Assembly (NCBI RefSeq): GCF_003945595.2
Contig: NW_024104118.1
Span: 1,302,001 to 1,366,000, forward strand
DNA length: 64,000 bases
Source: Pipra filicauda
Taxonomy: Eukaryota; Chordata; Aves; Passeriformes; Pipridae
Direction of reading: 5' to 3'
In this document: piece after piece, positions 34,301 to 44,400 of the stretch
How the letters are laid out: each line of letters starts with the position of its first letter
Numbering within the stretch: position 1 is the stretch's first letter
Notes under the pieces: model-generated
Database searches by the model: none
The model's input: only the letters and a program-made list of their open reading frames with translations
Told to the model about the DNA's origin: nothing
Made by a program: the position numbers and the translations under genes

Positions 34301-35557
34301 GCGCGGAGCGGGGCGCGCTCCCCGCGGGACCGGCCCGGACGGGGCGGGCGGGACCGAGCTCCGCGGGACGGGCTCCTCCGCGCCCCGCGCCCGCCGTACC
34401 CTCCGACCGCCCGGCGCGGCGCGACCCGGCCCCGTGCGCGGAGGGAACGGCGGCATCGGCGGCCGAGGAGATGGAGATTCATTGTAGCTTTTTGTCCCCC
34501 ATCTGTTTTCCCTGTTATTCTTCTTGACTTTTAGTTCGCTTTTTATTTGCTGCTTTAATTTCCCTTTTCCTCTTCCTTCCCCTCTCTTTTGCCTTTTATT
34601 TCGTTGTCCCTTTTCCCCCCGTATCGGCGTGCCGCAGGCAGGTGCCCGCGGGCGGGCGCGGCGGGACATCCCGCGGCAGACGGGAAGGGGCTCAAGGCTG
34701 CGCGCCCGCGGAGCGGCTCCCCGCTGGGGACCCTGTGCGGAAGGACCGCCTCGACGGACCCGAACGGGACCGATGGCATCGTCGGGGCCACCGTTCCGGG
34801 CAGGAGCCCCGTGATGAGTTGAAATTAGCAGAAAAAAATTAGTATTTTACTGCATTTTCATGCACCTGATCCCGTGCTGTTCCTGCAGCTTAACCTCTCC
34901 TGTTGCTTTTTTATTCCTTCTGTTCTTTTTTCCTCTCACTTTCCCCCCAGTCTCCATGGGCTTCCTGTGCATTAGCAGGAAAATAGGGAGAGCACTTCAG
35001 TGGCCTTTGACTCGGTTTTAAATTGCCGAAGACTTTGCAGCACAGCAGCACGAGTAGCTCAAAAGGTCCAGGAAAGCTTATACATGCTGGAATTGAGATT
35101 GCTGCTGTCTTGGGGCTTCAGCCTTGTCCTTCTACTCCACACAATCACCTTTTTAATTTTACACACGGTATTTGACAGGCCTAGACCAACCTGTATGGCT
35201 TGGGAAGGACATGGTGATTTTAAATGTTGGCTCGGGAAGGGCAGGCTGGGCTCATTTTTCTGGGAGGAGGGAGGTAGGATGGGTTTTCCGGCCGAAGCGC
35301 TTGTGCGAGTCAGGCACCCTGTAGGTGTGAAACCCCAGAAGCTGAGGAGGGGGAGAGGACGATTTTGATAACTGGTGTTGGACTATTTGACCTGTTCTCC
35401 CCAGCCTGACCACAGCCCCTGCTACCCTTTGAGGACCCCAAATGTTGAAAGCAAACCTTTAAGTTTGTGCAACAGCTGAGGGAGGAAGGAGGGTGGTATT
35501 TGGGGTACCCACTTCAGCAGGGACACGTGTCATCACGGGATTTTGGCATCCCTGCAT

Positions 35558-35587
35558 GTGCAGAGGTGCAGAGGTGCAGAGGTGCAG
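35558..35587. repeat. 8-bp tandem repeat, 3.75 copies
   Basis: The unit GTGCAGAG is repeated in perfect tandem, a short minisatellite in intergenic DNA. Confidence 0.9.
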
Positions 35588-36457
35588 TGTGGCCATGACA
35601 TCCTCAGGGCAGGGCAGGTCCACGTGTCCCTGCCTGTGTGGTAGCAGCAGGGTGGCCATGGTGCCTGTCAGGGGTTGTGATGTGACTGCTGCCTGCCTTG
35701 CCAGTGGCTGAGCTGGGCTGGGAGGTGAGCAGTGTGAAGAAAATTAGAAAAGTTTGACTGGCTCTTCAAACTGGGGTGACCCCGTGGGATGGGTGATGGG
35801 AACCTCCACAGCACTGCCATGGCTGTGGGGCAGCACAGTTTGTCCCGTCCATGCCTGGACACCTGGCAGAAGAGAGGGCACAGAAGGGTGACTTCAGCCT
35901 GAGCTGGAATCCACAGAGTCCTGAGTGAGTCAGTATGTGCATGTGTTAACAATAAAATGCAAAAATAAAATGTCAGAGTGATAGGAGAATGAGACACGTC
36001 TAAGAATACAGCAGCTTGGCAGGGATGCTCCATGTTGCATCACCCTTTTCCCACTCGAGGGCAGGATCTTCTCTGCTCTCCCAAACCTCCCACCAACTTA
36101 GGAAAAAGAAAGGTTACGGCTGAGCCAGCCAAACCTCTCCAAACTGGCACAAAGCTGTGCTGCGGGCACACCTGTGTCAATACAGAGTAATGTGCCCTGT
36201 ACACCAGGCAGGTACGTTTGGACTGGACTCACTTCAGGGCCAGGCAGGCAGGAACAGGGTAGGCAGTGCAGCACAGGCACTTTAGTAGAAAATCCGAAAA
36301 AAAATTACCTGCCAGGGAAACCCTGAAGCTCCTCTATGTGATGTACAAAAATCTTTAAAATGACTACAGGTACAAGAGGTGTTGAAGCAGCTCGATACCA
36401 CCATGTTTTACGAACAAGTTAATTGTTGGTTCATCTGAGGGGGGGTAAGGGAAAGCA

Positions 36458-36560
36458 CATCATAAAATCATAGAATAAATCAGGCCAGGAGGGACCTCTG
36501 GAAAATTGCTTTCAGGTCACTTGGAACTGCTGGAAGCATTTGCTAGTCAAAGCCAAACGC
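36458..36560 (-). mobile_element. Decayed CR1 LINE 3' end fragment
   Basis: The words ATCATAGAAT and GGAGGGACCTCTGGA in this order are the reverse complement of the 3' end of avian CR1 elements, so the element points to the minus strand. Similarity fades after about 100 bases; the copy is old and truncated and has no coding capacity. Confidence 0.65.
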
Positions 36561-37260
36561 AATCTCTCCTGCCACGCTGATTGCTCCGTGCTCTCCTCCA
36601 CCCAGTGCTCAGCGTTCCCAGTGGCTTTTGGGGCAATTCCGCTTGGCTTTGGTGCGAGAGCTGGCAGGGGCTGCCTGGCCGGGGGTGAGGCCGGCTAACG
36701 GCACTTCCCGCTCTCCACACGGCAGCTCTGCTTTATGCTCCCAAAGAGAAATGCAAGTTCCTCTAGAAAGGGGAAACGGTAACAATTTTTTTTGTTTGCA
36801 GCAGACTGCAAAGGCAGTAAATGCTGATTCTTTCAGAGCCAGCCATGGATTAAGTCCATTATAAAATTAAAACAGATGGAACGCAATTTCACTTACATTA
36901 CAAAAAAGGACAGGAACCATCTGCAATAAGATTTAGCATTGCAAAGCTATTGTTATCATGTTACCATTAAAACCTTTGATGAAGGGTTTTCTTTCTTTCA
37001 TAAACTTGTTCACATGAAACAAATGTTTTATTTATCCATCTTCCTAAGATAATCATATTTTATTTAAAAAGATGACATCTCTCAAAAAAACCAGCTCTTA
37101 GTTCTAATGGAATATGGAAAAACAAAGAAATGTTGTAAAACTCCAACGTTGAACCACTGGGGGCTTCGATGGGGTGGATGCAGCACAAGGAGAATTCCCT
37201 ATCCATTTTTCCTTGAAAAAACATTTCCTTGTGTTTGGGCACAATGTCTGATACTGAAAA

Positions 37261-37450
37261 TAGATAATTAATGAGATAATGGGATACTGCATGTCACCTC
37301 CTGTCCAATGGGATTATCTGATGGCTAATTATGGACAGATTGTGATTAATGTGATTATGGATTGGATATTAATCTGATTCTGGATTGATCTAGTTATGTT
37401 TTAGTCTGCTCCAAATGGTTAATTGGATCTGAGATAATAGAAATGCAGCT
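37261..37450. promoter_or_regulatory. Candidate enhancer: dense homeodomain motif cluster upstream of ISL2
   Basis: Fourteen TAAT or ATTA cores fall within 180 bases, several paired head to tail, together with GGATTA (Pitx/Otx type) and repeated GGATTG words; a CAGCTG E-box follows at 37523-37528. The block is about 3.2 kb upstream of the ISL2 start. LIM-homeodomain complexes bind such sites, and Islet genes are known targets of cross- and auto-regulation, so an ISL2 enhancer is a reasonable hypothesis. Motif content only; no conservation data were available. Confidence 0.4.
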
Positions 37451-40400
37451 TGCACCAGATTTTGCCACATCAGTTGATGAAGTATCTTTTGATCTGGGTG
37501 GGTTGCGAACAATAAATTATTTACAGCTGTTGAGAAAATGACTCTTCCTTAGAATGTAGTCATTCATTTTATTTTCAAGAGCCTTTGAAAACAAAATCAA
37601 TATCCTTTCTAAAAGGAGATGTTGACAAAAGAAAGGCACGTACATAACTCACAAACAAATGTGACGAAATTAAACAGTGGTTAACCCGGTGGCCTAATGT
37701 CTGGTGATGCATTTGAATTGCTATGTGGAGCTTTGGGCTCAATTCTTCTGAGACCAGCAGGGGTTGGGAGCATTGCAGGGGAACAGGGCCCAGCGCTGGG
37801 GAAAGTGGTGTTGCACAAGAGCTACTGCCAGCCCTGCTAGTGATTAAGAATCAGCCATGGTAACATGGCACAGGGAGCCCTTGCCATTTTTCCCCTCCGG
37901 ATAAGAAGGGTTCTGAAAGTTCATGGGTGCAGAAAGGACTCATTGGCCCATTTCCTCTGGCCTCCTTCATATCAGACCATGCAATTGGACCCAGTATTAT
38001 TATTATTATTTTTTTCCCTCACAGTGAGCCTGTTAATTTATGGTTTACCTCAGTCATGTCTCCCAGAGATGCATCTGGTCTTGATGTCGCCTGCCAGTGC
38101 GGGAGAGACTGCTCTGCTCCCCTCATTCCTGCTTGTTAACTACTTTCACTGAAAAGGCAAACTAAGTGTATAGTTTTGGTTCAGCCCTCAGACACTGGAT
38201 CTTGTTATGCCATTATCTGCAGGATTAAAGGCAATGGTTAAGTTGTAGACTTTGCAGACTTCATCTTAGACTTTGTGGCGGGGCAAGCAGGAGGCACATT
38301 AGTCTTTGTCACCAGGTACCCTAAGCTGCAGGTAACTTCACCAGGAGGTGCTCCTCTCTAACAGCCTTTGCAACATCAAAAATCAAGAAGGTCCCAATAC
38401 GCCTAAAACGAGGCCTAGTGCAGCTGCTGTGCTTACACTGAAGTGTTAGTGACTGAGGTGAAATGGAAAGAAAAAAGGAGACAGCAACTTTCCCTGAAAA
38501 GTGCTTGAAGGCGTGGAAAGGGCTGTTCCCCTGGGGTGATTTTGTGGGGTGGCTCTTCCTGCTACTGCAGGAATGGCTTGGGCTGGCATAGTGGGAACAC
38601 AGTGGCATCTGGGTTCCTTTCCAGCAGTATAATGGGCAGAAAAAGCAGCTACCTGTTTAAAAAATAATGCTGCTACAACCTGGCAGAGAATTTTACACAG
38701 ATCTGCCATTAGTGACAAGGCGAGCTATGTGCAGGAGGAGGGTGGCAGATCACAAAACACCCAGTGCAGGTGTCTGCAGTGGGAGGGGACCAGAGCTCTC
38801 CCCACCAGCATCGCTTCCCTTGTCCTCTGCACAAACCGCCACCACTCCTGGGCAGGACAAGCTGCCTTCCGAGGTAACCTGAGCCTTTGCTTTCAGGAGG
38901 TTATGAGGGTCTCTTTTCGCCTGTGACCTCGGCAAGAAAGGGTTTCTTGAACTCCTCTGGTGATCTTGTTCTCTAAGAATATGCAGCAAATGGGATGAGA
39001 TGTGGTGTGATGTCGCTCCCTAACTCCCTTGTTACTTGATTGGCACGTGGAAATGATTAGCAAGTGAGAGGAGTTTATAAGAAAGGGAAAACACCTACCT
39101 GTGGTGGTTTTGTAGGCTCAGTATAAGGAGGAGGGTTGTTTCTGCTATGGGGTGGATTTGGGGTAGCTCTTTTCTCTGTACCCCACTTTGTAAGTAGGAC
39201 TTGTGGCATTCTCCCCTTCCAGAGGCGGCTGTAAGGCCTCATGAAGACCAGCTGCTGCTCTGAGACATGCAGGTGAGTGGTTGTAAGGTGATCTGGGCAG
39301 AGCATTAGGTACATCTGTGGTGGTGTTCTGTTATAAAGGAACTCCAATGTCAGACGTGTTCAGGTGATTTTTTGTGCCAGTGATGAGGAGGGGCAGAGAG
39401 CAGGACTCTGTGGAGATGTGTCCCACCTTGTGTACAACTTGTGGCTGTGGGGAAGGGGGGATGGGGGGTACTGGCAATGTCCTGGGGTGGCTGAACCAGG
39501 ACATGTGAGCTCACAGCACTTAACACAAAATATTTCAGCAGCAGAGATCTCTCCTGCTGCTCCTTCTGAGGTGGGTTTTTGTCCCATCCAGTGCTGGGCC
39601 TTTGGGTCCTGCCCGTTGGCTCGGGAGCCCTGCTGAGCTGTAAGCAGGTTGCAGTTGCTTTAACATTATTGGATTTTGACAGATTAGGAGGCGAATCCTT
39701 TCGTGTGTTGGGGAAGCTTCCCAAATGAAGCTCTTTTAATTTATCTGAGTCAGCTATCCCCAGAGTGATTGCAGGAGGAGTAAGCTGAGGATGACCCATG
39801 ACAGAGGGGACCATCATAGCACTAATAAGAAAAATTCCTGCTCTTCTCTAAATCCCTTAGTCATGAGGCTGTATTAGCTGGATTCCATATGTTTTAATTA
39901 GGAATTATGTATTTTAAGAGAACCAATATCTGATTCTAGTGAAGACATGATTATGTATTTGTGATGGTCCTTGTTTCATTTGGCTTTTGTAGAGATACCA
40001 ATACAGGTACCTGCCCTTGTTTGCAACCGTATTTTTAAAAGTTTGAGTAATCTGTATTATTATTTTTTCTTTCCCCCTCAATAGTGTGAAAAAATGTAAT
40101 TCTCTTTCCAATGCAGAAATTGGGTCAGCAGATCCTAATGAAATAATCCTGGATAACAATGCACAATACGAAGATCTGCTTCCACTAATTAATGAGTATT
40201 TTTTCTTTTAAAATATGACGTACTATCCTCTGCCTGCGGTGGAAAGTGACTCCACCTTCGGTGGCACCTGTTTGTTGCATGTTTTACCATTTTTACTATT
40301 GTCATGCCCTAGGTGGGAAGGTCAAACAGAAAAAAAGCTTTTTGCCATGGTTCAGCTAGTATGGATCATGCTGATATAATCCCCACCTGATTACAGTTAT

Positions 40401-41014
40401 AAGCTCCTAAAACACTGGCCATAAGTGATAAAGACTTCCTTTGTGCTTCAGGCTGTAATCCGCATCAAGCCAGTTTCAATAAGGATTATGTGCATCTGAA
40501 GTGTTGCTGAGGTTTTGAATCAAAATTATAAACAGAAAATATAATAAAAAACCTGTCACATCTCTGAATTGGTGACGCTACACCTTAAAATCTGACCTAA
40601 AGAGTGGTGATGTCACTCTGCTTATGAAAATATGATGCATGCTGTTATGCCAGATACACAGTGAAAGGATCAATTCATTCTGAGCTATGATGCAACTAGG
40701 TCAATTTTGATAGTAGCTCACTTTTGTTTTAGTCTGAGGTACTAAAAACCAAATTTGAATGAGATCACTTTGTTTATTTTTGTGGTTTGGGTTTTTTAGG
40801 TGTACATGTGTTGTTTCTTTTTGCTAAAGATTTCATCCCCATGAGACATGCATGTTGGAAGCTTAGTTTTGGAGCCTAAAATAGGATTATGAAATTACAT
40901 GCCACGCTTTTAATGAGTAAAACACCCCAATTAAAAAGACATAATGGGCAAATTAAGGATGCCCAGGACATTCTTATTTGGCGATAAAGAGCTGCTTCAA
41001 TTACTTATCCTCTT
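37451..41014. other. ISL2-ETFA intergenic region, ETFA-proximal part
   Basis: No gene is seen. An ATT trinucleotide run lies at 37,996-38,010. The stretches 39,880-40,200 and 40,590-40,720 are AT-rich with non-repetitive, motif-like content (TAATTA, AACAATG, CTAATTAAT) and may be regulatory. The sequence runs directly into an assembly gap. Confidence 0.7.
40080..40210. promoter_or_regulatory. Possible conserved non-coding element
   Basis: Non-repetitive sequence with a SOX-type AACAATG at about 40,157, TAAT cores and CTAATTAATGAG at about 40,184-40,195. It resembles vertebrate conserved non-coding elements in texture but has no direct proof. Confidence 0.25.
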
Positions 41015-41114
41015 NNNNNNNNNNNNNNNNNNNNNNNNNNNNNNNNNNNNNNNNNNNNNNNNNNNNNNNNNNNNNNNNNNNNNNNNNNNNNNNNNNNNNN
41101 NNNNNNNNNNNNNN
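41015..41114. other. Assembly gap (100 N)
   Basis: Exactly 100 undetermined bases, the conventional size for a gap of unknown length. It lies between AT-rich intergenic DNA and a GC minisatellite about 300 bases upstream of the ETFA start, so part of the ETFA CpG island and more repeat copies are probably missing. Confidence 0.99.
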
Positions 41115-41273
41115 GTGTCGGTGTGTGCGGTGTGACACCCCGGTCCCGGTCCCTGTGCCGTCCGTGCGGTGTGTGCGGTGTGACACCCCGGTCCCGGTCC
41201 CTGTACCGTCCGTGCGGTGTGTGCGGTGTGTGCGGTGTGACACCCCGGTCCCGATCCCTGTGCCGTCCGTGCG
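41115..41273. repeat. 48-bp GC-rich minisatellite, three copies at gap edge
   Basis: Three nearly identical 48-bp units at 41121-41168, 41169-41216 and 41226-41273, each built of GTGTGTGCG, GTGTGAC, ACCCCGG, TCCCGGT, CCCTGT and CCGTCCGTGCG. An extra 9-bp GTGTGTGCG precedes the third. Units differ by single bases. Because the array starts at the gap, the true copy number is unknown. Confidence 0.9.
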
Positions 41274-41415
41274 GTGCCGCCGCCCCGCTGTCCCCGCTCA
41301 CCCGCGGGGTTCTCGCGCCGGCGCTGCCCATTGGCCGCGGGCCGGGCCAATGAGGCGGCGGGGCGGGGCGCGGCGCTGCTCTCGCGAGATCGGCGCGGAG
41401 CGGCCCGACGGAACC
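41274..41415 (+). promoter_or_regulatory. ETFA: ETFA CpG-island promoter
   Basis: TATA-less, CpG-rich sequence directly upstream of the ETFA ATG. It contains an inverted CCAAT (ATTGG, 41330-41334), a direct CCAAT (41347-41351), an SP1 box GGGCGGGGCG (41361-41370) and the palindrome TCTCGCGAGA (41380-41389). This combination is typical of housekeeping promoters, and the CGCG palindrome is a known initiating element bound by BANP-type factors. The start site is probably within 40 bases of the palindrome. Confidence 0.75.
41380..41389. promoter_or_regulatory. ETFA: TCTCGCGAGA palindromic promoter element
   Basis: An exact 10-bp palindrome 27 bases before the ETFA ATG. This element marks many CpG-island housekeeping promoters in vertebrates and is methylation-sensitive. 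Its presence supports a genuine core promoter here. Confidence 0.75.
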
Positions 41416-41454
41416 ATGTTGCGGGCGGCGGCGGCGCAGCGGCTGCGGCGGGCG
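41416..41454 (+). CDS. ETFA: ETFA exon 1 (mitochondrial presequence)
   Basis: 39 coding bases from ATG to donor GCG|GTGAGT, phase 0. It codes MLRAAAAQRLRRA, an arginine- and alanine-rich amphipathic start with no acidic residue, as expected of a mitochondrial matrix targeting peptide. This is the first ATG after the promoter motifs, with an A at -3 in the context GAACCATG. Confidence 0.93.
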
Positions 41455-44400
41455 GTGAGTGCGGGGGCAGCGGGGAGTGCGGGACCCCCGGGCCGCGCCC
41501 CGGGCACGCGGGCCGGGGCCCTCCCGCCGGGGCCTTCGCGCCGCCCCTGCCGTGCGGGGCCTGCCCAGTGGGGCAAAGGTGGCGCGGGGCGGAGCGGGGC
41601 TGAGCTCCGCCCGCCCGGCAGCGGCGGCCGAGGGGTGTCCGGGGGGCGAGTGCTCGGTGCCACTGGGGCCGGACTCCTCCGCTGGACTCCTCTCCCTCTC
41701 CCTGGCTGTTAACAATAAAGTTTCCGAGCGGACGCAGGGTGTTTCGGGAGCCCTCTCCGGCGATCAGGAGTTGCGGGCTGTAGTCCCGGTGGAAAGCTGC
41801 CGGAGGCATCAGGGCAGTCGTGAGCCCCCGGGAGTACTCCCTCACATCCACCCGCCAGCGGGGCGAGCCGAGCAACGGGGTGCTTTCCTTACCGCTGGAG
41901 AAGACCCCTAAAGGTTGTTACTGCAAACCCTAAACAACACTTGAAAAATATTTGTGGCTCAAGGAGAGGCTTTCTGGGGTACTGAGGGGTTGATACAGCG
42001 TTTCTCAGTCACAGCTGTGCAGAAATGTGATTGCTTTAACTATCCCAACCTGTGGACGAAGCTAATGCGAAACACTTGTTGCTTTTCCAGTTTGACAGTC
42101 ATATGGCTCAGCTGGGAGGAGTGGGGCTTTTGGAGGCCGTTTGCTGCCTGGTGTGTCATTGTGGCTGTGTTACCAAGGTCTAGGTGACCTCAAGGTTAAC
42201 TGGAGTGGATGATTGATGAAATGTCTCTGAATATCTGCTTGAACTCTTAGCATCCACTGAGAGATACTCCCTCCACTAAAACTGAGTGTAAATAACCCGT
42301 GTACACAACTTTAAATCTTGCAAGTTTCTTTTTGAGCTCTCCAAGGCTTTTATAGGTATTGCAGTTATGTAGAGCTCTAAAATAGAAGTTATGGATATAT
42401 TAAATAGTTTCAGGTAATAAGCATCTCTTATAAGAGCAGCACAGGTAGACTAGGTCAGACGTGACAAAATTAATCAGAAAGTTCTAACTGTTGTAAGCAT
42501 GGACATCTCGGTTGTTAGGCTGCAGGCTTTGTGGAGCAAAGGTCTTGATGGTCTCTGAAGCTCCCGGGTCATATGGTACTGCTATGTAAATAGTACTTTA
42601 CTCACATGATCACTGCTCGGTTCAGTTCTGTGTAATGGAAACGTGAGGTCAGCTCCTTGGTTTTCAGCCATACACATTTAAACTCATAACTATAAAATAA
42701 AGCCAGTAAAGCACCCTGTGCACCTTCAGTATGTGGGTAACAATGTAGTCTGTGAGAGAAGTGAAACAAATTGCAAGTTTGTTTCACTTTTTGAAAAGTG
42801 CAAAGTTTTTCCCTGCTGACGCTGTTCAATGGTCCGTGGAGCCTGGAGAGAAACAGGATGCGAGAGACCTGTGAGGTATGAACAGCAAGGAGAGGTTGGA
42901 GTTTTGCATAACTTAAAGATGGGAGGACTGAGGAGAAATGAGACTGCAAGTGCACGAAAATTGGTGCAGGGATGGGAATAAGCCACTTAGGGAGTTCGCT
43001 GTCAGTGTTGTCTGTGTTTCAAAATAGCGTTGTTGATTTTTACTAATGGTTTGCAAGGGATATATCTGGAGAAGTTTATTCTGTGTTACATCTTCCTACT
43101 GCTGCTTCAATTCCTTTGTAATTTTATGTCTTTATTGTGATTGCAAAATCCTTTTTACAAAGTGGTTTTTTTTTCTTTCTTTTTTTACTTTTTTCCCTTG
43201 TTCTTTGCTGCAGTTATAGCTCCTTTTCAGTTCAGGTGCCTTTACTGTTGTTTCTGTAGTTAGTGTTTCCTGAAGTTGTCTCTTAGACCTCTTCTGTAGG
43301 CAGATCTGTAGAGAGATTCTAGAAGTACATCCTTTATTGCTGGAGTTCCCTCCTCTCCCTGAACATACCAAAACTTTTTTTTTTTGTTTAAAGTTTTGCA
43401 GCTAAAAGACTGTCTCTTACTAGAATTAAGTATTTCTTTCCTTATTAAGCCATTATCTTTAGTAATACCCCAATTCCTAGTTCTTGGAGTCCCCTCCCGG
43501 GAACTATGCCCAGTGTTAATGGTTCTCTATGAGATACAGAATTTCTGCTAAGCAGTTTTAAAACTTTATTTCCTGGCCAGTTTGCTTTTACAGCTAAGAA
43601 AATCAGCTCTAGAGATACCTTTGTGGGTCCGGCTGTTAGATGCTTTTGCCTTGTGAATGTCTATTCTGGTTTAGTTCCTGAAGCTTCCAGAGGTTCCTCT
43701 AAAGAGGTTGGGAGACAAACTGCAGTTTCCCAGGTGAAGTGTCTGGCAGCCTGCTTTGTATCCATGCGTATTTGGAGCATGGGGCCGTGTAGAATTCACC
43801 TGCTGCAGCTCCTGCATTTTCTGGATGGCTTTTTGGCTGACCCATCTTGCGTCCCTGTGCTGGCCACACGTGTTACCCACAGGGCTGATTTCCTAATTCT
43901 TGTGTTATGAGTGTCCTTGGAGCAGGCTGCAGGCACCTGGCCATGGCTGTTGCTACAAGGCCATCAGTGCTGCCACCAGTCTCACCCAGCAGCAAGCAAA
44001 GATCTGCAGCACTTCTCTCAGGGCTTTTCCAGCTGTTCATACATTGTTTTTAGCATGTGAGCGGCAAATCTGTATTTAAGAAGTGCTGGGCATGTGCTGT
44101 CCAGGCAACCTGTCCATAGCAGTGCTGAAAGAGCAGCCCAGTTCAGTTTGCAGGGGTGTTGTGTGAAGAGCCTTGTGAAGGTGTTGTGGGGTGGTGGGTG
44201 GGGACCTGGGGTGTCCGAGGTGTGGCTTTACCTGGGCAGGTGTACTGGGCACGTCCAGATTGCTCAGGTTTTACTGGGACAGTAGCAGTTATTTTGTTGT
44301 TATTTTGTCTGAAGCCTAGAAACCCAGATATTATGCTGACATTTTTCATGTTCTGCTTGGAAAATATTACTGAGTTTCTCAGGTGGGGAGCAAAAAGATG

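Larger units (their letters stand above)
31400..34810. promoter_or_regulatory. ISL2: ISL2 CpG island
   Basis: GC- and CpG-rich DNA covers all six ISL2 exons, the upstream region and much of the introns; it is interrupted by an A/G-rich stretch in intron 1 (33,120-33,745) and a C/T-rich one at 34,500-34,620. Islands that span an entire gene are typical of Polycomb-regulated developmental transcription factors. Boundaries are judged by eye. Confidence 0.75.
34811..37250. other. ISL2-ETFA intergenic region, ISL2-proximal part
   Basis: Single-copy-looking DNA of mixed composition with no gene. It holds an 8-bp tandem repeat at 35558-35587 and an old CR1 scrap near 36,460. Open stretches, for example 35,000-35,368, lack an ATG or coding character. 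Gene density and position suggest regulatory DNA, but no specific element is proven. Confidence 0.7.

Noticed and set aside
32858..34669. A 603-codon minus-strand open frame across ISL2.
   Set aside because: Only its last 60 or so codons are the ISL2 LIM1 exon; the remainder is intron 1 polypyrimidine DNA and promoter CpG island read through by chance.
35000..35368. A 122-codon plus-strand open frame upstream of ISL2.
   Set aside because: It starts at GTG rather than ATG, lacks splice or promoter context and matches no family I know.
40997..41875. Long open frames running through the N gap and minisatellite.
   Set aside because: They are products of the 48-bp GC repeat and of unknown bases; ETFA exon 1 is the only supported coding sequence there.
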